From NCBI GenBank assembly GCA_002917775.1, contig KZ627151.1:61409-125408 (forward strand): 64,000 nt of DNA, written 5' to 3'. The stretch comes from Glaciozyma antarctica PI12 (Eukaryota > Basidiomycota > Microbotryomycetes > Kriegeriales > Camptobasidiaceae). How positions within the stretch are numbered: the stretch's first letter is position 1; every line of letters begins with the position of its first letter. The translations under genes were made by a program, and so were the position numbers. Under the pieces are notes generated by a model that saw nothing but the letters and a program-made list of their open reading frames with translations, ran no database searches and was not told the origin of the DNA. Shown here piece by piece: positions 11,658 through 23,545 of the stretch.

Positions 11658-13169
11658 CTAATCATGGAACGCCATCATAAGCGCCTGCAACCTCTCGGCC
11701 AACTTGATCACTTCGACCGCGCCATCCACGTCCCCCGTCACCGCGAACGTCTTTGACCTCTCCCCCACAAACTCCAGCACCTTATCCAGCGCATCACACA
11801 CGACCCTCGTCTGCTCCACCTTATCCCCTCCCTCCTTCGCCGCCTTGCTGCTAAACAACTCGACCGGCCTATCAGGCAACAGCCTCACCCCCTCCTTCGC
11901 CAGCGCCTCCCGAGCGATCTCATGCGAGTCCGACACGGCTCCGCACGAGATCCTTTCGAGCGTGTTGTGCGCACGAAAGATGGGGAGGAAGGGCGAGTCG
12001 GTAGCGAGGGAGGGGGCCTGAGGGAGGCAGAGGGTGGTGAGAGGGGAGGATTCGAGGACGGCGAGGAGGGCGAGACATTCGTCGGGTGGGCCGCGGAGGG
12101 AGACGCTGGAGAGGTGCGGGAGGGTGGCACGGGTGAGGATGGGGGGGTCGCCGTGAGGAGTGTCTTTGTCGATCGGTTGGCCAAAACGGCGGAATTCGAG
12201 GTTGACGGATCGGAGAGCGCTGAATTGGTGCGCGAAGGCTACGTCGTTGTCGAAGAGGCGTGCGGTGGTGAGGTGGAGAGATCGGAGGGAGTGGGTCGAG
12301 TTCCATTCGCTTGTCACGAAGGATTGGGGAAGGATGTCGCAGATCCTGCCGTCGCGGGAGAAGGGGTTGAGGGTGAGGTGGGAGAGGGAGTAGGCACCGA
12401 GAACCGTGGCCAGGCGCTCGTTTTTGTTGCGGAAGATGGTGTCGCCGTAGATGGCGAGGGAGGTGATGTTGGGGAAGCACCCGAGGAGAAGCACCACGTT
12501 CTCGCCCGAGAACCAGTGCAGCGAAAGGTCCTCGATCGACTCTCCGAGTGCGCGAAAGCTTGCTGCGATGTATTCCTGCGTCGCCGATGGGGGTTCGGCG
12601 TCTACCGTATCGAGTTCAGTCGTGAAGAAGGCGGCGAGTGGCCCGAGGAGAGCGGTCGCGGCGTTCGAAGTGATGCTGAGGGTGCGTAGGCCGGTAGAGG
12701 TGACGGGGATGTGGCGGAGGGCATAGGTGAGGGCTTCCGAGGAGGCGGCATCGTCGAATTCGAGACGACGAAAGTGGTGCAGGCGCTTGCCCTGGATGGA
12801 CCATTGGAAGACGGGTTCGAGGCAGCGACTCGCTTTGACGACCTGCAGTACAACGTTAGCATCCATTCTCAAGCACTTGGTGCTCCCACTCACCTGAAAG
12901 AGGTGTACGGCCGCAAGTCCGCTGAGCTCCTTGTTCACCCTGAATAGCGCGTTCAAGCTCCTCCCGTACCATTCCGACTTGAGCAATCCTCCAATCTTCT
13001 TCTCCCTCGCGCCAGACGAGGCGAGCCTTTGGCGGTAGTTGCGATCCGCTTGGTGCGCCTCCTTGACGATAATGGCCTTGATCTCGGTGGGTAGGGATAG
13101 GAACGAGGCTCGAGGGAGGGGAGGAGGGGGAGTGGCGGAGAGTTCTGGGGACTTGTCGAGGTAAGGCAT
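11658..13169 (-). CDS. F-box-like/leucine-rich family protein, intact
   Basis: The ATG is at 13169 and the stop at 11658. A 51-base intron (12893-12843; gtgagt donor, gctaac branch, ctgcag acceptor) lies just after LFQ, where all relatives have an intron, giving 486 residues. The intron is a multiple of three with no stop, so retention would add 17 residues. The N-terminus has a degenerate F-box (FLSLPTEIKAIIVKEAH) and NALFRVNKELSGLAAVHLF; the rest is a series of irregular Leu-rich repeats. It ends MMAFHD, a diverged form of the family WRD end. Such proteins usually recruit substrates to SCF ubiquitin ligases in nucleus or cytosol; that role is inferred. It converges with the TPR gene, 98 bases away. 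Confidence 0.75.
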   Translation of the reverse strand: MPYLDKSPELSATPPPPLPRASFLSLPTEIKAIIVKEAHQADRNYRQRLASSGAREKKIGGLLKSEWYGRSLNALFRVNKELSGLAAVHLFQVSGSTKCLRMDANVVLQVVKASRCLEPVFQWSIQGKRLHHFRRLEFDDAASSEALTYALRHIPVTSTGLRTLSITSNAATALLGPLAAFFTTELDTVDAEPPSATQEYIAASFRALGESIEDLSLHWFSGENVVLLLGCFPNITSLAIYGDTIFRNKNERLATVLGAYSLSHLTLNPFSRDGRICDILPQSFVTSEWNSTHSLRSLHLTTARLFDNDVAFAHQFSALRSVNLEFRRFGQPIDKDTPHGDPPILTRATLPHLSSVSLRGPPDECLALLAVLESSPLTTLCLPQAPSLATDSPFLPIFRAHNTLERISCGAVSDSHEIAREALAKEGVRLLPDRPVELFSSKAAKEGGDKVEQTRVVCDALDKVLEFVGERSKTFAVTGDVDGAVEVIKLAERLQALMMAFHD

Positions 13170-14038
13170 TTGTCGGGTCCCTGTAAATGAAAATCGTAGT
13201 TAGTGCTTGTTCAGTCGTCAGGCTTGTCGCGTCCATCAAGCCTCCCCCCGCGCTCTGCTGGAGCGGCCAGCCCAAGCTCTTCCGCTGCCAGGGACTGCTC
13301 GTAGCTCGCGCAACGCCACTCGTCAACGCTACTGCATTTCCGTATCAAAGCCCACCGAAGTCCCCGCTGCTTCTCCATGAGATTGAGCCGAGCCTGTCCC
13401 CATTGGCACGCGACCGTACAAGGAGCAGCGAGTCACCAGCTCCATCCTCCGCCACCGCTCAAGAGCCACCTTCCTCTATCTGATCTCCTCCTGTACCGAC
13501 TTCCTCCCAAGCTCGGCGTGCCCCACCCGCGCAGTCGGCTCCTCCTCACGAGGCCCTTGTTGTCCCCAGTCCTCTCCCGCCAGCAACCAGCACCCGCAGC
13601 TCCACATATATCTCAGCTGTACTCACGCATGCGAATTATCAATCTTCTGAGTCGGTCGAGCACGACTGCGGTGGTGCGGTGGAGAGCTGGGAGGAGAGGA
13701 GGAGGAGGTTTGGGAGGAATGGGACTGTGTACGCTCGGGGTGCTGGCTTCGCGCTGCGTCCACAAGCTCCGCTGGGTGATAGTACGTTGCTTGAGCGCTG
13801 GCTGGCAAGGGTTGTGCAGGGAGGCGAATGGGAGGAGGAAGAGAGGCGACACAGCGGAAATGCGGCCTCGAGGTCCTCGACAACAACGCGGGGAGACTCG
13901 CTGAGCCAGCTGGCTCAGAGGTGCTGTGGAGCAGTAGATCCTATCTGTCTACTCGTCTAGCTTCACCTTCCGCGAAGTCCTGTTGGGGGCAGCCAAGTCG
14001 ACGTCGACCAGCTCCCCCTCTCTTTCGCTCCTGCCACC
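13170..14038. promoter_or_regulatory. divergent intergenic region, 870 bases
   Basis: This separates two divergent genes. A TATA-like string (catatata) lies near 13604-13612 on the way to the plus-strand gene. No convincing gene was found; several long open frames are Pro/Ser/Arg-rich shadows of GC-rich DNA. The ATG at 14039 sits in a good gccaccATG context. Confidence 0.4.
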
Positions 14039-16589
14039 ATGTCTCCAGCTGCTCCACCTGCTCCACCTCGCCTGTTCTCTGTCGCGGTCTCAGGACTCAA
14101 ACTCACCCCACCTGCGACGCCTGAAGACCACGGCCAGCCCATCACGGTCGAGCCTCTCCCCCCGCAACGCTTCGGCGTGCCTTCCGGGACGACGCTGGAG
14201 GGCGTACGCGCTCTGCTGCTGGAGAAAGGTGCGTAGCGGCTTGCTATCTCCTCGCATAGACTTATTCTCGAACAGGCTACGCCGTTCGGAGCGGTGGTCT
14301 TGCTCCCTCTTCCGCCCAGCGGGAGGCTCCTTTGGCGGTGGCGCTCTCGGCCGACAACAGCTCTTCGTATGATATCAACGCCCACAAGGTCTCTCCATCG
14401 GACGGTGAGTGCCTTTCCAGATCCCTTCCTCAGCGACTCACGCTAGGGGCGCAGAGCCACTACCTTGGTTCAGTTCCACGACGCCTGGCTCCGCGACCTC
14501 AAGCTCAAGCCCGACGCCTCCACCGACTCGAAACCTTCGCCAAGCTCGATTTCCGATCTAACACTCTCTCCGCTGGTGGAGCGACCATCAGCCTTCACCG
14601 AACTCTCCGCGTTCCCGACAACGCTCAAGTCCACGCTCTTCCTCCCGTACGTTCCCTTCTCGGACTTGTTGGACGATGCAGCTAACATAGCAAACTGAAG
14701 GGACTCGGAAACTTCCCGCTCAAGCCGCTCGCCGAATGCAAGAACGTCCCGGCGAGCATGAGGGCGCGAGGAGGGTTCGTTACGCCGATGTTCCAGCGCG
14801 AAGCGATGTGGATGTCGTTCGCATCGGACGCAAGGGAGAACGGTGCAGCGATCAAGGTTTCGGTTGGAGGTGCGTGGCTTCTGGTTCCCGGGACGCAGAT
14901 GGGAGGCTGATGCTGGTCGCGCAGGAATCAACACGATTTCCGGAATGCGAAGGGACGCCGACCCCGTGAGCGTGGATCCAACGATTCAGGACTACGTCGT
15001 TGCTGGTCGTCAGCCGTGGATCGACGGTGTCTGCACTGAGCTTGGAGTCGTTCGCCAGGTTCGTTGACGCCGTCTCGCCTTCCTTACGATTTTCGCTCAC
15101 GCCTCGCTACACAGTTCGTCGCGATGCCTCTCGGACAGGGCTACACGGTCGAGGAGCAGCTCACCGGCAAGACCGAAGTCGGAGGCCTTCAGTTCTACAT
15201 CGTCGAGCGCTACGATGACCGAGTCTCGTTCGAGCTCAGCGATGGCAAGACGCTCGACAAGCAGGACCTCATCAAGACGCCACTGAAGCTCGGGTCTCGG
15301 AATCGTTCACTATGGCGTCTAGGTTCGTTTTCCTATGTTATTTTCGTAGATTGCCTTTCATCCTCCACGCTCGTAGCACAATTGGCCGCTTCCCCGACTC
15401 GACGCCCCTCGACCGCGTCTTCCCTACCTCAGCCGACGTCCTCCTCGAGGTCTCTCCAGAGGGCTTCCAGATCTATTTGAAGACGCTCATGGGAAAGACC
15501 CTTACGATCGTGTGCCACGCGCAGGACACGATTGACGAGCTCAGGCTCTGTATTCAGGCTGTGGAGGGCATTCCACCGGATCAACAACGCCTCGTTTTCG
15601 CTAACAAGCAGCTCGAGGACGGGAGGACTCTTTCAGGTGAGGGTTACGCTTTGGATTCCGAAGCGAAGGTTGATTTGCTCTCGCGGACCAGACTACAACA
15701 TTCAGAAAGAGTCGACGCTGCACCTCATCCTTCGCCTGAGGTGAGCTCGAGTCTTCGCACGTAGGAGCCTCCCGCGGATCCTTTACATTTCCGCAGGGGT
15801 GGAGGCGAGCTGCCTGCTGTCCTGGGAATGACGGCGGGCGGGAAGATCCAGCAAGACTCCCTCAGAACGTCGTCCGTCGACCTCGCTGACACTTAACGCA
15901 GGCAGAACGTCTTCAAGGATCCTACCGATGTCGCTTTCCATTCGACCGAGCCCAGCCACCGCATCTTCGTCCACACCGTCAACTCAGAGGTCAGTCTCTG
16001 TCTCTCGCTCCCTCGCTCTCAGCTACTAACGACCCCCTCGCAGATGTGGGAGCTCTTCACCGGCGTCCTCGCTCCCAACTCGTCCATCTCTCCCTCGACC
16101 TACACCGACAACAACCTCCCCTGGTTCTCCCTCTACGACGAGTCGCCCCCGACGAACCAGGCGGGTCAATTTCACAACATCAACTCGCTCGCCGAAGTCG
16201 ACGCCCTCCTCGCCAACTCCCTCCGCAACACCAAACCCCTCCATGACCTTCGTCGCATGCTCGATCCCGATTCTACCTACCCGTGCTCCAAGTGCGGAGC
16301 CTCGAAGTACGCCGGCTGCGTCTATAGGCCGTGCAACCACCTCGCCTGCGAAGCCTGCCTCGGAACTTCGGTCGAGGGATCGCAGTGCGGGAAATGCGGC
16401 GAGGGGATCGCGCAGTTCGTTGGGTTTAGGGAGCCGGTCGAGGTGAAGAAGTTGGCGTTGATAGAGGGGATTGAGGAGGAGGAGAAGATTGTGGGAGTTG
16501 AGGTGGGGGAGAAGGGGGCGTGGACGGTTATATTGAAGGAGGATTCGGGGGTTGGGGCTAAATGGGTCGGCGTAGAGGGAGGAGAGTGA
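14039..16589 (+). CDS. ubiquitin-domain and RING-type zinc-binding protein
   Basis: About nine short introns break this gene. The N-terminal part includes [38 protein letters not shown] and [18 protein letters not shown], blocks I recall from a fungus-specific family with a built-in ubiquitin domain. A ubiquitin-like domain follows (about 15465-15810): [46 protein letters not shown]. Then come the family block LPWFSLYDE and a Cys-rich finger ([28 protein letters not shown]) like a RING. It ends at TGA 16587-16589. A role as ubiquitin ligase or adaptor is inferred. Two joins are unsure, near 15300-15400 and near 15870-15900, where no standard donor fits. The LRLRGG tail of the ubiquitin domain is followed by more protein rather than a stop. 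Confidence 0.8.
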
Positions 16590-16979
16590 GTAGGAGAGGA
16601 GGGGGAGAGCGGGGAGAGCGGGAGCGAGGACGACGATGAGCAGGTGGAGTTGGTGGAAGATAGCGAGGATGAGTAGTAGGGTGCGACAGATACGATGTGA
16701 TAATCTTTGCTTTTGCTTCTCTCGAGGGCCTTGGGGAGAAGACAGTGAGCAGGGGAGAGCAGCCAGGTTCGACTTTCTGGGGGAGAGGAGTGGAGAGGAG
16801 AGAACAGCGACGGCGGGGGAGCGCACGTCGCGCTGAGGAGGAGGGGACAGGACCTCACGCAGGCTGCGTACGATGTGGATATATCAAGGCGCTCCTGCCC
16901 AAGTCGAAACACGTCCCTGCGAGAGTACCAAAAGACAAGATCCCATTCGCACACTACAACCCGCAACGCCCAACAACGC
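16590..16979. other. convergent intergenic stretch holding one copy of a dispersed repeat
   Basis: This lies between the 3' ends of the ubiquitin/RING gene and the monooxygenase. Bases about 16824-16877 are, in reverse complement, a copy of a 55-60 base sequence also found upstream of two F-box-like genes. No gene was seen. Confidence 0.5.
16824..16877 (-). repeat. dispersed repeat, copy 1 (inverted)
   Basis: Read on the minus strand it contains GAGGTCCTGTCCCCTCCTCC and then TCAGCGCGACGTG, matching copies near 25467-25530 and 48190-48250. The other two copies lie in longer duplicated promoter DNA; this one stands alone between unrelated genes. Confidence 0.65.
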
Positions 16980-19611
16980 TCAAACAATCCGCTTGACAAA
17001 GTCGCTCGCCACCAGCGGCTTAGCGTGCTGCTCCTCGTTGAGGTACCACGCCCTATTTCCCCCCGTCGCTTCAATCTACTTCCATCAGCACTTCCGAAAA
17101 CAAAAGAAAAGCAAAAAAAAACCCACCGACCCCGTCCCATCCCCCAGGAAGGCAAAGCGGTTCTTGTGCGCCGTCTTAAACTTCCAATCCTCCCATCGAG
17201 GGTTGGCGAGCATCTCCATAAACTGCAGAGCTGCAAAAAAGGGGAGTCAGCGAAAGTAGATTTTTGGCAAGCGTGCGAAAGGGGCGTACTGCTGCCTGCG
17301 AAAAGAGCGTCCGGGGCGCCGTTCGCGCTCCCGCCCTTGTCTGTGCTAGGGTTAGAACGTGCATGGCAGTGAGAGGGGGGGAGGGACGTACACCAGGAAC
17401 TGCAGGCGTCGCTGAAGACGAGATCGCGCATCACCGACTCTTGCTGAGCGTTGTATTCGTCCTGCGCCTCCTGATCGACCTCCATTGACTTGATATCCTG
17501 CTTCTGGAGCTTGGCGCTGTTGTAAAAACGTCAGTATAATCTCTCAGAAAGGGAGGGAGAAGACGTACAGAGCCGCAACGATGTACCCCGCGTTCGCCTC
17601 GATTCCAGAGAGTAGGGATCCTGCACCTCGTCAGCTCCGCTCGCACACTCTCAGCGAAACGAACCTCACCATTCGCAAAAACCGTTCCGGGCCCACACAT
17701 GATGAACAAATTCGGGAACCCCGCCACCGCCAAACTCATGTACGCTGCTCCCCAATCAGCTCCCTCCCTCGCACTCAAATGAAAGACGTACCTTTCGGCC
17801 TCTGGCTCCATACCTCTCCCAGATTCTTCCCGCGAGCAGTAATGGGGTATTTAGGACGGAAACTGGTATCGAACCCCGTAGCGAGGATGATGCGATCTAC
17901 GTCCTCGAACTCCCCGTTCGCGGTAGTGATTCCTTCGGAGGAGACGACCTGGATAGGGTCGGTGATGAGGTCGACGCTATCACGGTGGAGCCTGTTGCGG
18001 AAAGGTTAGTGAGGCCACGAGAGGAAGAGGGGAACGTACGCGGCCATGAAAGCTGCGCAGGGGGTGACGCGGCGGCACCAGACGTCCCAGCTGCCCGAAT
18101 GAGGTTAGGAGAGAGGGAGAGAGGGAGGGAGGGACGTACTCTGGGACGAGCTTGGCGATCAGGTCTTCGTCTTTGAGCTCCTCGATCATGTTCTTGCGAA
18201 CGATCTCTTTGACCATCTGCTGCGTCGGCGAGCCGCGGAGGAAGACGTCTGTATCGCTCGTTAGAAGGAGAGGATAATTTGAGGAGAGGAACTTACCGAA
18301 GAGGTGCATCGTAGCAGCTGAGAGCGCCTGGGTGTGCCGGTAGAACGCCTCGGGGTCGGTACGGAAAAGCTCCTTCTCCTCCTCCGGGTCTGTACGTTCG
18401 TCAGCGAGGAAAGAGGAGTAGAGGCGAGATGAACGAACAGTCAAAGTTCCCGAGAGTCCATTCGCGCTTCCCTGCTGGCTCGGTCATGAAAGGCGGTGAG
18501 ATCCAGAACTTGCTCCGCGCGAAGACCCTGCTTTTGCATCAGCTCCGCTCGCCTGAGGAGATTCGGGACGAACACACTTGACGGATTTGGCGAAAGGAGC
18601 GATGGCGCCGATAGTCTGCACGCCCGAGGAACCGATTCCGATCACCGCACTGCGAGAGGTGAGCGAGGGCGGGGAAGGGAGGAAGGAGGACGTACACTCG
18701 TTCGTTCTTGAACACGTTCTGCCAGTCTAGGTCGGCGGGCCATTGAGCAGTGTGGATGACGGGCTTCTTGGTGAAGGATTCGAGGCCGTTGATGTTGGGA
18801 CGGTTGACTTGGCTATTAATCTTGCATCAGCGCGTGTGCGAAGGAGCGAAGAAGGGATGCGTACCTGAGGACACCCGTGGCAGGGATGTAGACGCTCACG
18901 ACCTCAACGACCTCAACGAATCCCTGCGCATCTTGAACCTGCAGCGTCCACTCCCCAGTCGCGTCGTCGTACGCCGCTCCCTGAACCGTTTGCGAAAGCT
19001 TGATGAGCGGTTCGACACCGTATTTCTGCGCGACGATCTGCATGTACTTCTTGATTTCCGCACTGCCAGAATAGAACCTTTGATTGCGAGGAAGTGTCAG
19101 CGAGAGAGTGGAGGAGGGAGGGAAGAACGAACTGGGGCCATTCGGCCATTAGGGATCGAACGAGTACTGGTAAACGTGACTGGGGATGTCGCCTGATCTC
19201 ATCATTAGTTTGCAAGCTACACTGTAAACGAGAGAAGAGAGCGCACAGCGACATCCGGGGTAGGTGTTGACGTTCCAAGTTCCTCCATAGTCGGATTCGC
19301 GCTCGTAGAGAACGAGCTCGACGGGACCGAGTACGCCAGTCTCCTGAGCTTGAAGGATCTTGATTGCGAGGCCTGATAAACTGGAATTCAGCTGCGAAGA
19401 AGAGGACGCAGCAAGATGAGCGAGACGTACAGATTCCAGCGGCTCCTGCGCCTGCGATGACAACCTTGAGAAGTCGAGGTGCGAATCCTGGGGTAGTAGA
19501 AGCGCAGTTAGCGTCCCGGGGTATTCAGCAGCACAGCGAGAGGTACACACCAGGTTGCTTGAGGTACTGCCAGTCAGCCGGCGCGGTGGAGGTAGCTTCG
19601 TTGGAGGGCAT
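16980..19611 (-). CDS. FAD-dependent monooxygenase, Baeyer-Villiger/FMO type
   Basis: The ATG is at 19611 (MPSNEATSTAP) and the TGA at 16982-16980, with about a dozen short introns. The FAD Rossmann motif is VVIAGAGAAG, followed by YERESDYGGTW and YPGCRCDIPSHVYQYSF, typical of this class. The second Rossmann motif is VAVIGIGSSG, for NADPH. Just before it, FTKKPVIHTAQWP fits the Baeyer-Villiger fingerprint FxGxxxHxxxW(P/D) except that Lys replaces the Gly. ILATGFDTSF near the C-terminus is the usual ATG motif. The last exon ends YLNEEQHAKPLVASDF...IV. Such enzymes insert oxygen into ketones or N/S centres using NADPH and O2; the substrate cannot be read from sequence. It has no signal peptide, so is probably cytosolic. 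It is divergent from a Zn2Cys6 regulator, a possible regulator-target pair. Confidence 0.85.
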
Positions 19612-20354
19612 CGCGTCTCAGGCTCGTCGTTTGGACGGCGCGTTGTTGTTGAAGAAGTAGAAGTAGAAGGTATTAAGCTCCACCAAATATGGGGAAAGGG
19701 CGGGGAGAGTGGAAGCCATTCTCCCAAGGAGAGTGGAAGCCACTCTCCCAAGCGTATCGGCAACTCGCTCACGGGATCCTCAACTGGAAACTGTTGATCC
19801 GCGACTCGAGCCAAAATCTGGTGGAGCTCCCAGTGCAAGGAACTGAGCAGGAGCCTGTGCTAAAGCTACCATGCAAGACGCATCAGCCAAACTGGAGCAC
19901 GCGTTGAACGAAGGGGAGAGAGCTGGGCCTGAGAGCTCGGCGAGCGAAGGAAGATCTCCCCTTTCGGAGGAAACGCTCTGTCTACTCCGCGAACTACGTT
20001 CCTCCCCTTTGGCCGCTAGAAGGCAGCCCCACAACCCGCACAGGCCGAAGAGACGCCGCACACAGGTGAGCTTCACTCCTCCGGAACGACCTCAGCTCGA
20101 GGTCATACCCGATCGCTCAAACGTCGAGGACGCCGTCGCCATGGGTAGTCACTTGTTCTCTCTTTGGCGTTCCTGCGCTCGAGTGATTGAGCGTACGGGG
20201 AGGAGAGCCGCGGGGTGCTGTGTGGACAAGAAGCAGAGGAGGTGAACGAGGAAGGAAGCTGACCTTGTTCTCTTGTCCTCTGCGCAGGCCTCGAGCTTGC
20301 TCCCTTCAACCCTCAACCACCTCCACTCCCCTCCAAGCGCCGTACCTTTGATAG
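19612..20354. promoter_or_regulatory. divergent region between monooxygenase and Zn2Cys6 gene
   Basis: About 740 bases. A plus-strand open stretch from 19871 ends in a basic patch (HRPKRRRTQ) at a good gtgagc donor near 20065, with a cgcag acceptor near 20287. It could be an upstream coding exon of the Zn2Cys6 gene, but the frame does not join cleanly to the finger. Confidence 0.35.
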
Positions 20355-23300
20355 ATGCAGCAGGAGGAGCGACCCCAGCTCCAGCCTAAAGATCGTCCCG
20401 TCAAGAAGTGCGTTCCCTCCTCCCGAGGTCGTTGGGAGCGGCGGCTCCTCCCCGCGTTTTTTTGGGCACGCGAGTCTTACGCGCCTCTCTCTCTCTGCAG
20501 ACCGAGGACCTCTACGGCGTGCGAAGGATGCAGGAAGAAGAGGAGCAAATGCGATGGTGAGGCTTTGGGCAGAGCTGGCGAGGGACCTTGGACGAGAGCT
20601 GAGGCGCGGGGACTGCGGGAGCTGACGCGCAGTTACGCAGGAGCGAAGCCTATCTGCAGGCCCTGCAAGGTCTCTGGGATCAGCTGCGTGTATGATCTGG
20701 CTGGGGACAGGTGAGCTCACCGGGGGAGAGAGTGAGGAGCACGAGCTAACGTTGTTTGTTGGTTACAGGCGCAAGTGAGTCTTCTGCGTTGCTGAGTTCG
20801 AGTCCATGCTCACCTGCGCAGGCCCTACACGAAGGATGTAGTGCGTGTCGTCTCCCAGCTCGTCCGGAAGCAGCCTGCTAACGCTCCTCTCCTCAGGTCA
20901 CGGCGATGCAGATGCGCATCAACGCACTCGAGTACGAGCTAGCTGCGCTTCACGTATCGACGGGATCAACTCCCCTTCCCACTGGAGTACAATTCTACGG
21001 TGGTCCAGCCCTTGCTCCTCGGTATGTCCTTCCTCCTCGCTCCCGGCTCTCACTCACCCCGCCCGTTCGCAGAAACATCCCTCAAGACGCCTTCCAAGGT
21101 ACGCTCTTCCCCCTCCTCCCACAGCACCGCACTAACTCCATCGAAAGGCGGTCTCGCGCTCAACACTCACGGCGAACTCCGTTTCTACGGCCCCACCTCC
21201 TCGTACCGCACCATGATCGCCGACTCGTCCTCCATCCCTCGCTCCAAAGTCACCGCAGCTCAAGCTTTCTCCCTCACTCGTGCGCCAATCCCTACCGCCA
21301 TTCCGGCGGATCCGGTCCTTCCGAGACGACCGCCCGTCCTGGAGGAGGGGTTTAGGAACCGGGTCGTTAGGCTCGCGTTCGAGTATGGGTTCTCCCAGTT
21401 CAATCTAGTGCAGGAGCACGAGTTCTGTGTCGATATGATCGAACGACCGTGCGTTTCTTTTTCGCTAGGCTCAGGGTTCGGGCCTGATACGGAACGCAGG
21501 AACGAACGCACGTCCGACTACTCCCCCTTTCTGTACAACATCGTCCTCGCCATCGGCTGTCGGTACCTCTCCGAAAGCGAGCCATTCCCCATCGAAATCT
21601 GCGGCGAGATGGACGACCTCAGTACGCGCGGAGACGTCTTCATCAGCTGGGCGCGCTACAGTTCGTCCCCTCCCTCTTTCGTTAAGCGGTCGGGAGCTGA
21701 TGAGAGTGGTAGTGCTGGATCAGGAGTGGTTGAACCCCCAGTTGTCGACGGTTAGGGCTTTGACGTGCTTGGCGGCGTTTCTGGCGGGGAGGGGATTGGA
21801 TGGACCATGTTGGATGTACAGCGGTACGTTCCTTTCCTCTCCATTCTGCGAGCTCAACTTATGTAGAGCAGGTCAAGCGATGCGATTGGCGGAGGATTGT
21901 GAGTTCTGCCTCGCTGTTCGAGAGAGTCGAGGCTGATGCCGGTGGCGCAGTCGGGCTGCACCTTGGGATTCATAGGCTCTCGTTGGGGAGTGGCGAGATC
22001 AAGGACACTATGATCGTCGCGCGGAGGAACGCCTTCTACGCCGCTTTCTCAACCGACGTGTGTGTCCTTACTCACTCCCCTCTCGGAGCCTTGAGCTGAT
22101 GAACGCACGCAGCTTGCTCTCGATGTACATCGGTCGCACGCCGACGTTCTCGACGGACGATTTGGATCAGATCCCGCCGGTCGTGGATCAGGAAGTCGAT
22201 TTCGTCGAGCCGATGTGTACGTCGCTGCGTCGCCCGCGCCCTTTCGCTCACTAATCCCGTGTACCTACAGACCGCTGCTCGGGCTTCCACTGGTCTTCCC
22301 AGCTCATGCTCATCGGTTCCAAAATCATGGTGCGCCTTCCTCGCTCGGTCTCTACGAGCTGACCTAACGACGACGACGCAGTCATCCATCTACGCTCTCA
22401 AGCCCGGGATCTCACTCGCCACGCGCCAAGCCGCTGTTCCAGAACTGCATCTCGCTCTCGAGACCTGGTACCACGGTCTCCCGTCCTTCTTGCGCGCTTC
22501 GACGACTGTATCGTCCAAAGCTCCTCATGCTCATGTCATCGGTTCGTCCTCCCCTCTCCCCGAACTCGACTTCGCTGAACTCGCGCAGTCCTCAATATGC
22601 TTTACTTCACGATGATGATCCAACTGCACCGCCCGTGCGTCCCCTCCCCTCCCTTCCCTTTCCCTTCTCCCTCCACCGACTAACGACCAACCGCAGATTC
22701 TTCCGCCGCTCAGCACCGGATCAGTTGTCACAGAACGTGTCGACGGAGAAATGCCTTAGTGCTGCGAAGCATATTGCGAGGTTGGTCAAGCTGCAGAAGG
22801 AGGCGCATGGGCTGAGGTTTGTGGCGGCGTCGTTTCAGCAGTACGTTTCTCCACCTCTCCTCCTTCTCCTTCGCTCGCCTCGCCCGACCCCATCGCCGTT
22901 CCCTCACCCCCACCTCCTCATTCGGCCCCTTCACCTCAACTCGTCACCTTCACCTCACACCCCCCGCTTCTCATCTCACGTCCCCCCACCTCCATCGCGC
23001 AAAAGCTGACGAGCTTCGCAGCGCCTGTTTCTGCTGCGGTACGATCCTCGCGCTCTCAGCGGTGGAGAACGGCATCTCGTTCGGCACCGTCAGCGATGCG
23101 GATAGGCGCACACAGGCACAGGACGACCTTCGTTCGATGGTAGCGGCGCTAAAGGAGGTTGGAGTGACGTGGCGGACGGCTTTCACGAGTGCTTCGGTTC
23201 TGGAAGGTGCGTCCTTCCTTCTCTCTCTCGCGCGAGGTGGGGGCTGATGGAGTGGACAGCGTTGATGAGCGGGTGGGGTACCGAGACGCCTGCGACCGAG

Positions 23301-23545
23301 TTGCAGCCTCCTACGGACGCGTTCTGGCCTATGGACGATACCTCTACCGGTGCCTACCCCTTCATTTTCCCAAGTTGGTACGTCCTCCCCCTCTCTCTCC
23401 CGAGTGGCGCTGATAAGTGTGTAGGGATTTGGAACCGGCGGATGCGTCGTCGTATGATGATTTTATGAGCTTGTTGAATCCCGTCGAGTGGTCGTCGCCG
23501 GGCGAGGGGGAGGAGATCCAGGGGGGTTTGCCGTTGATGCTGTGA
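20355..23545 (+). CDS. Zn2Cys6 fungal transcription factor
   Basis: The start is ATG 20355 (MQQEERPQLQPKDRP) and the stop TGA 23543-23545, with many short introns. The six-Cys zinc cluster is spread over two exons: CEGCRKKRSKCDG then CRPCKVSGISC. A basic linker and a short predicted coiled coil (MQMRINALEYELAAL) for dimerisation come next. The fungal-specific transcription factor domain follows, with YNIVLAIGCRYL, CWMYSGQAMRLAEDFGLH, RRNAFYAAFSTDLALSMYIG and FSTDDLDQIPPVVDQEVDF. The C-terminus is acidic and Pro/Ser-rich (about 23270-23545), as in an activation domain. It should be a nuclear DNA-binding regulator of about 690 residues. Target genes are unknown; the divergent monooxygenase is the obvious candidate by position. 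Exon-exon joins near 20760-20830 are small and less certain. Confidence 0.87.
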
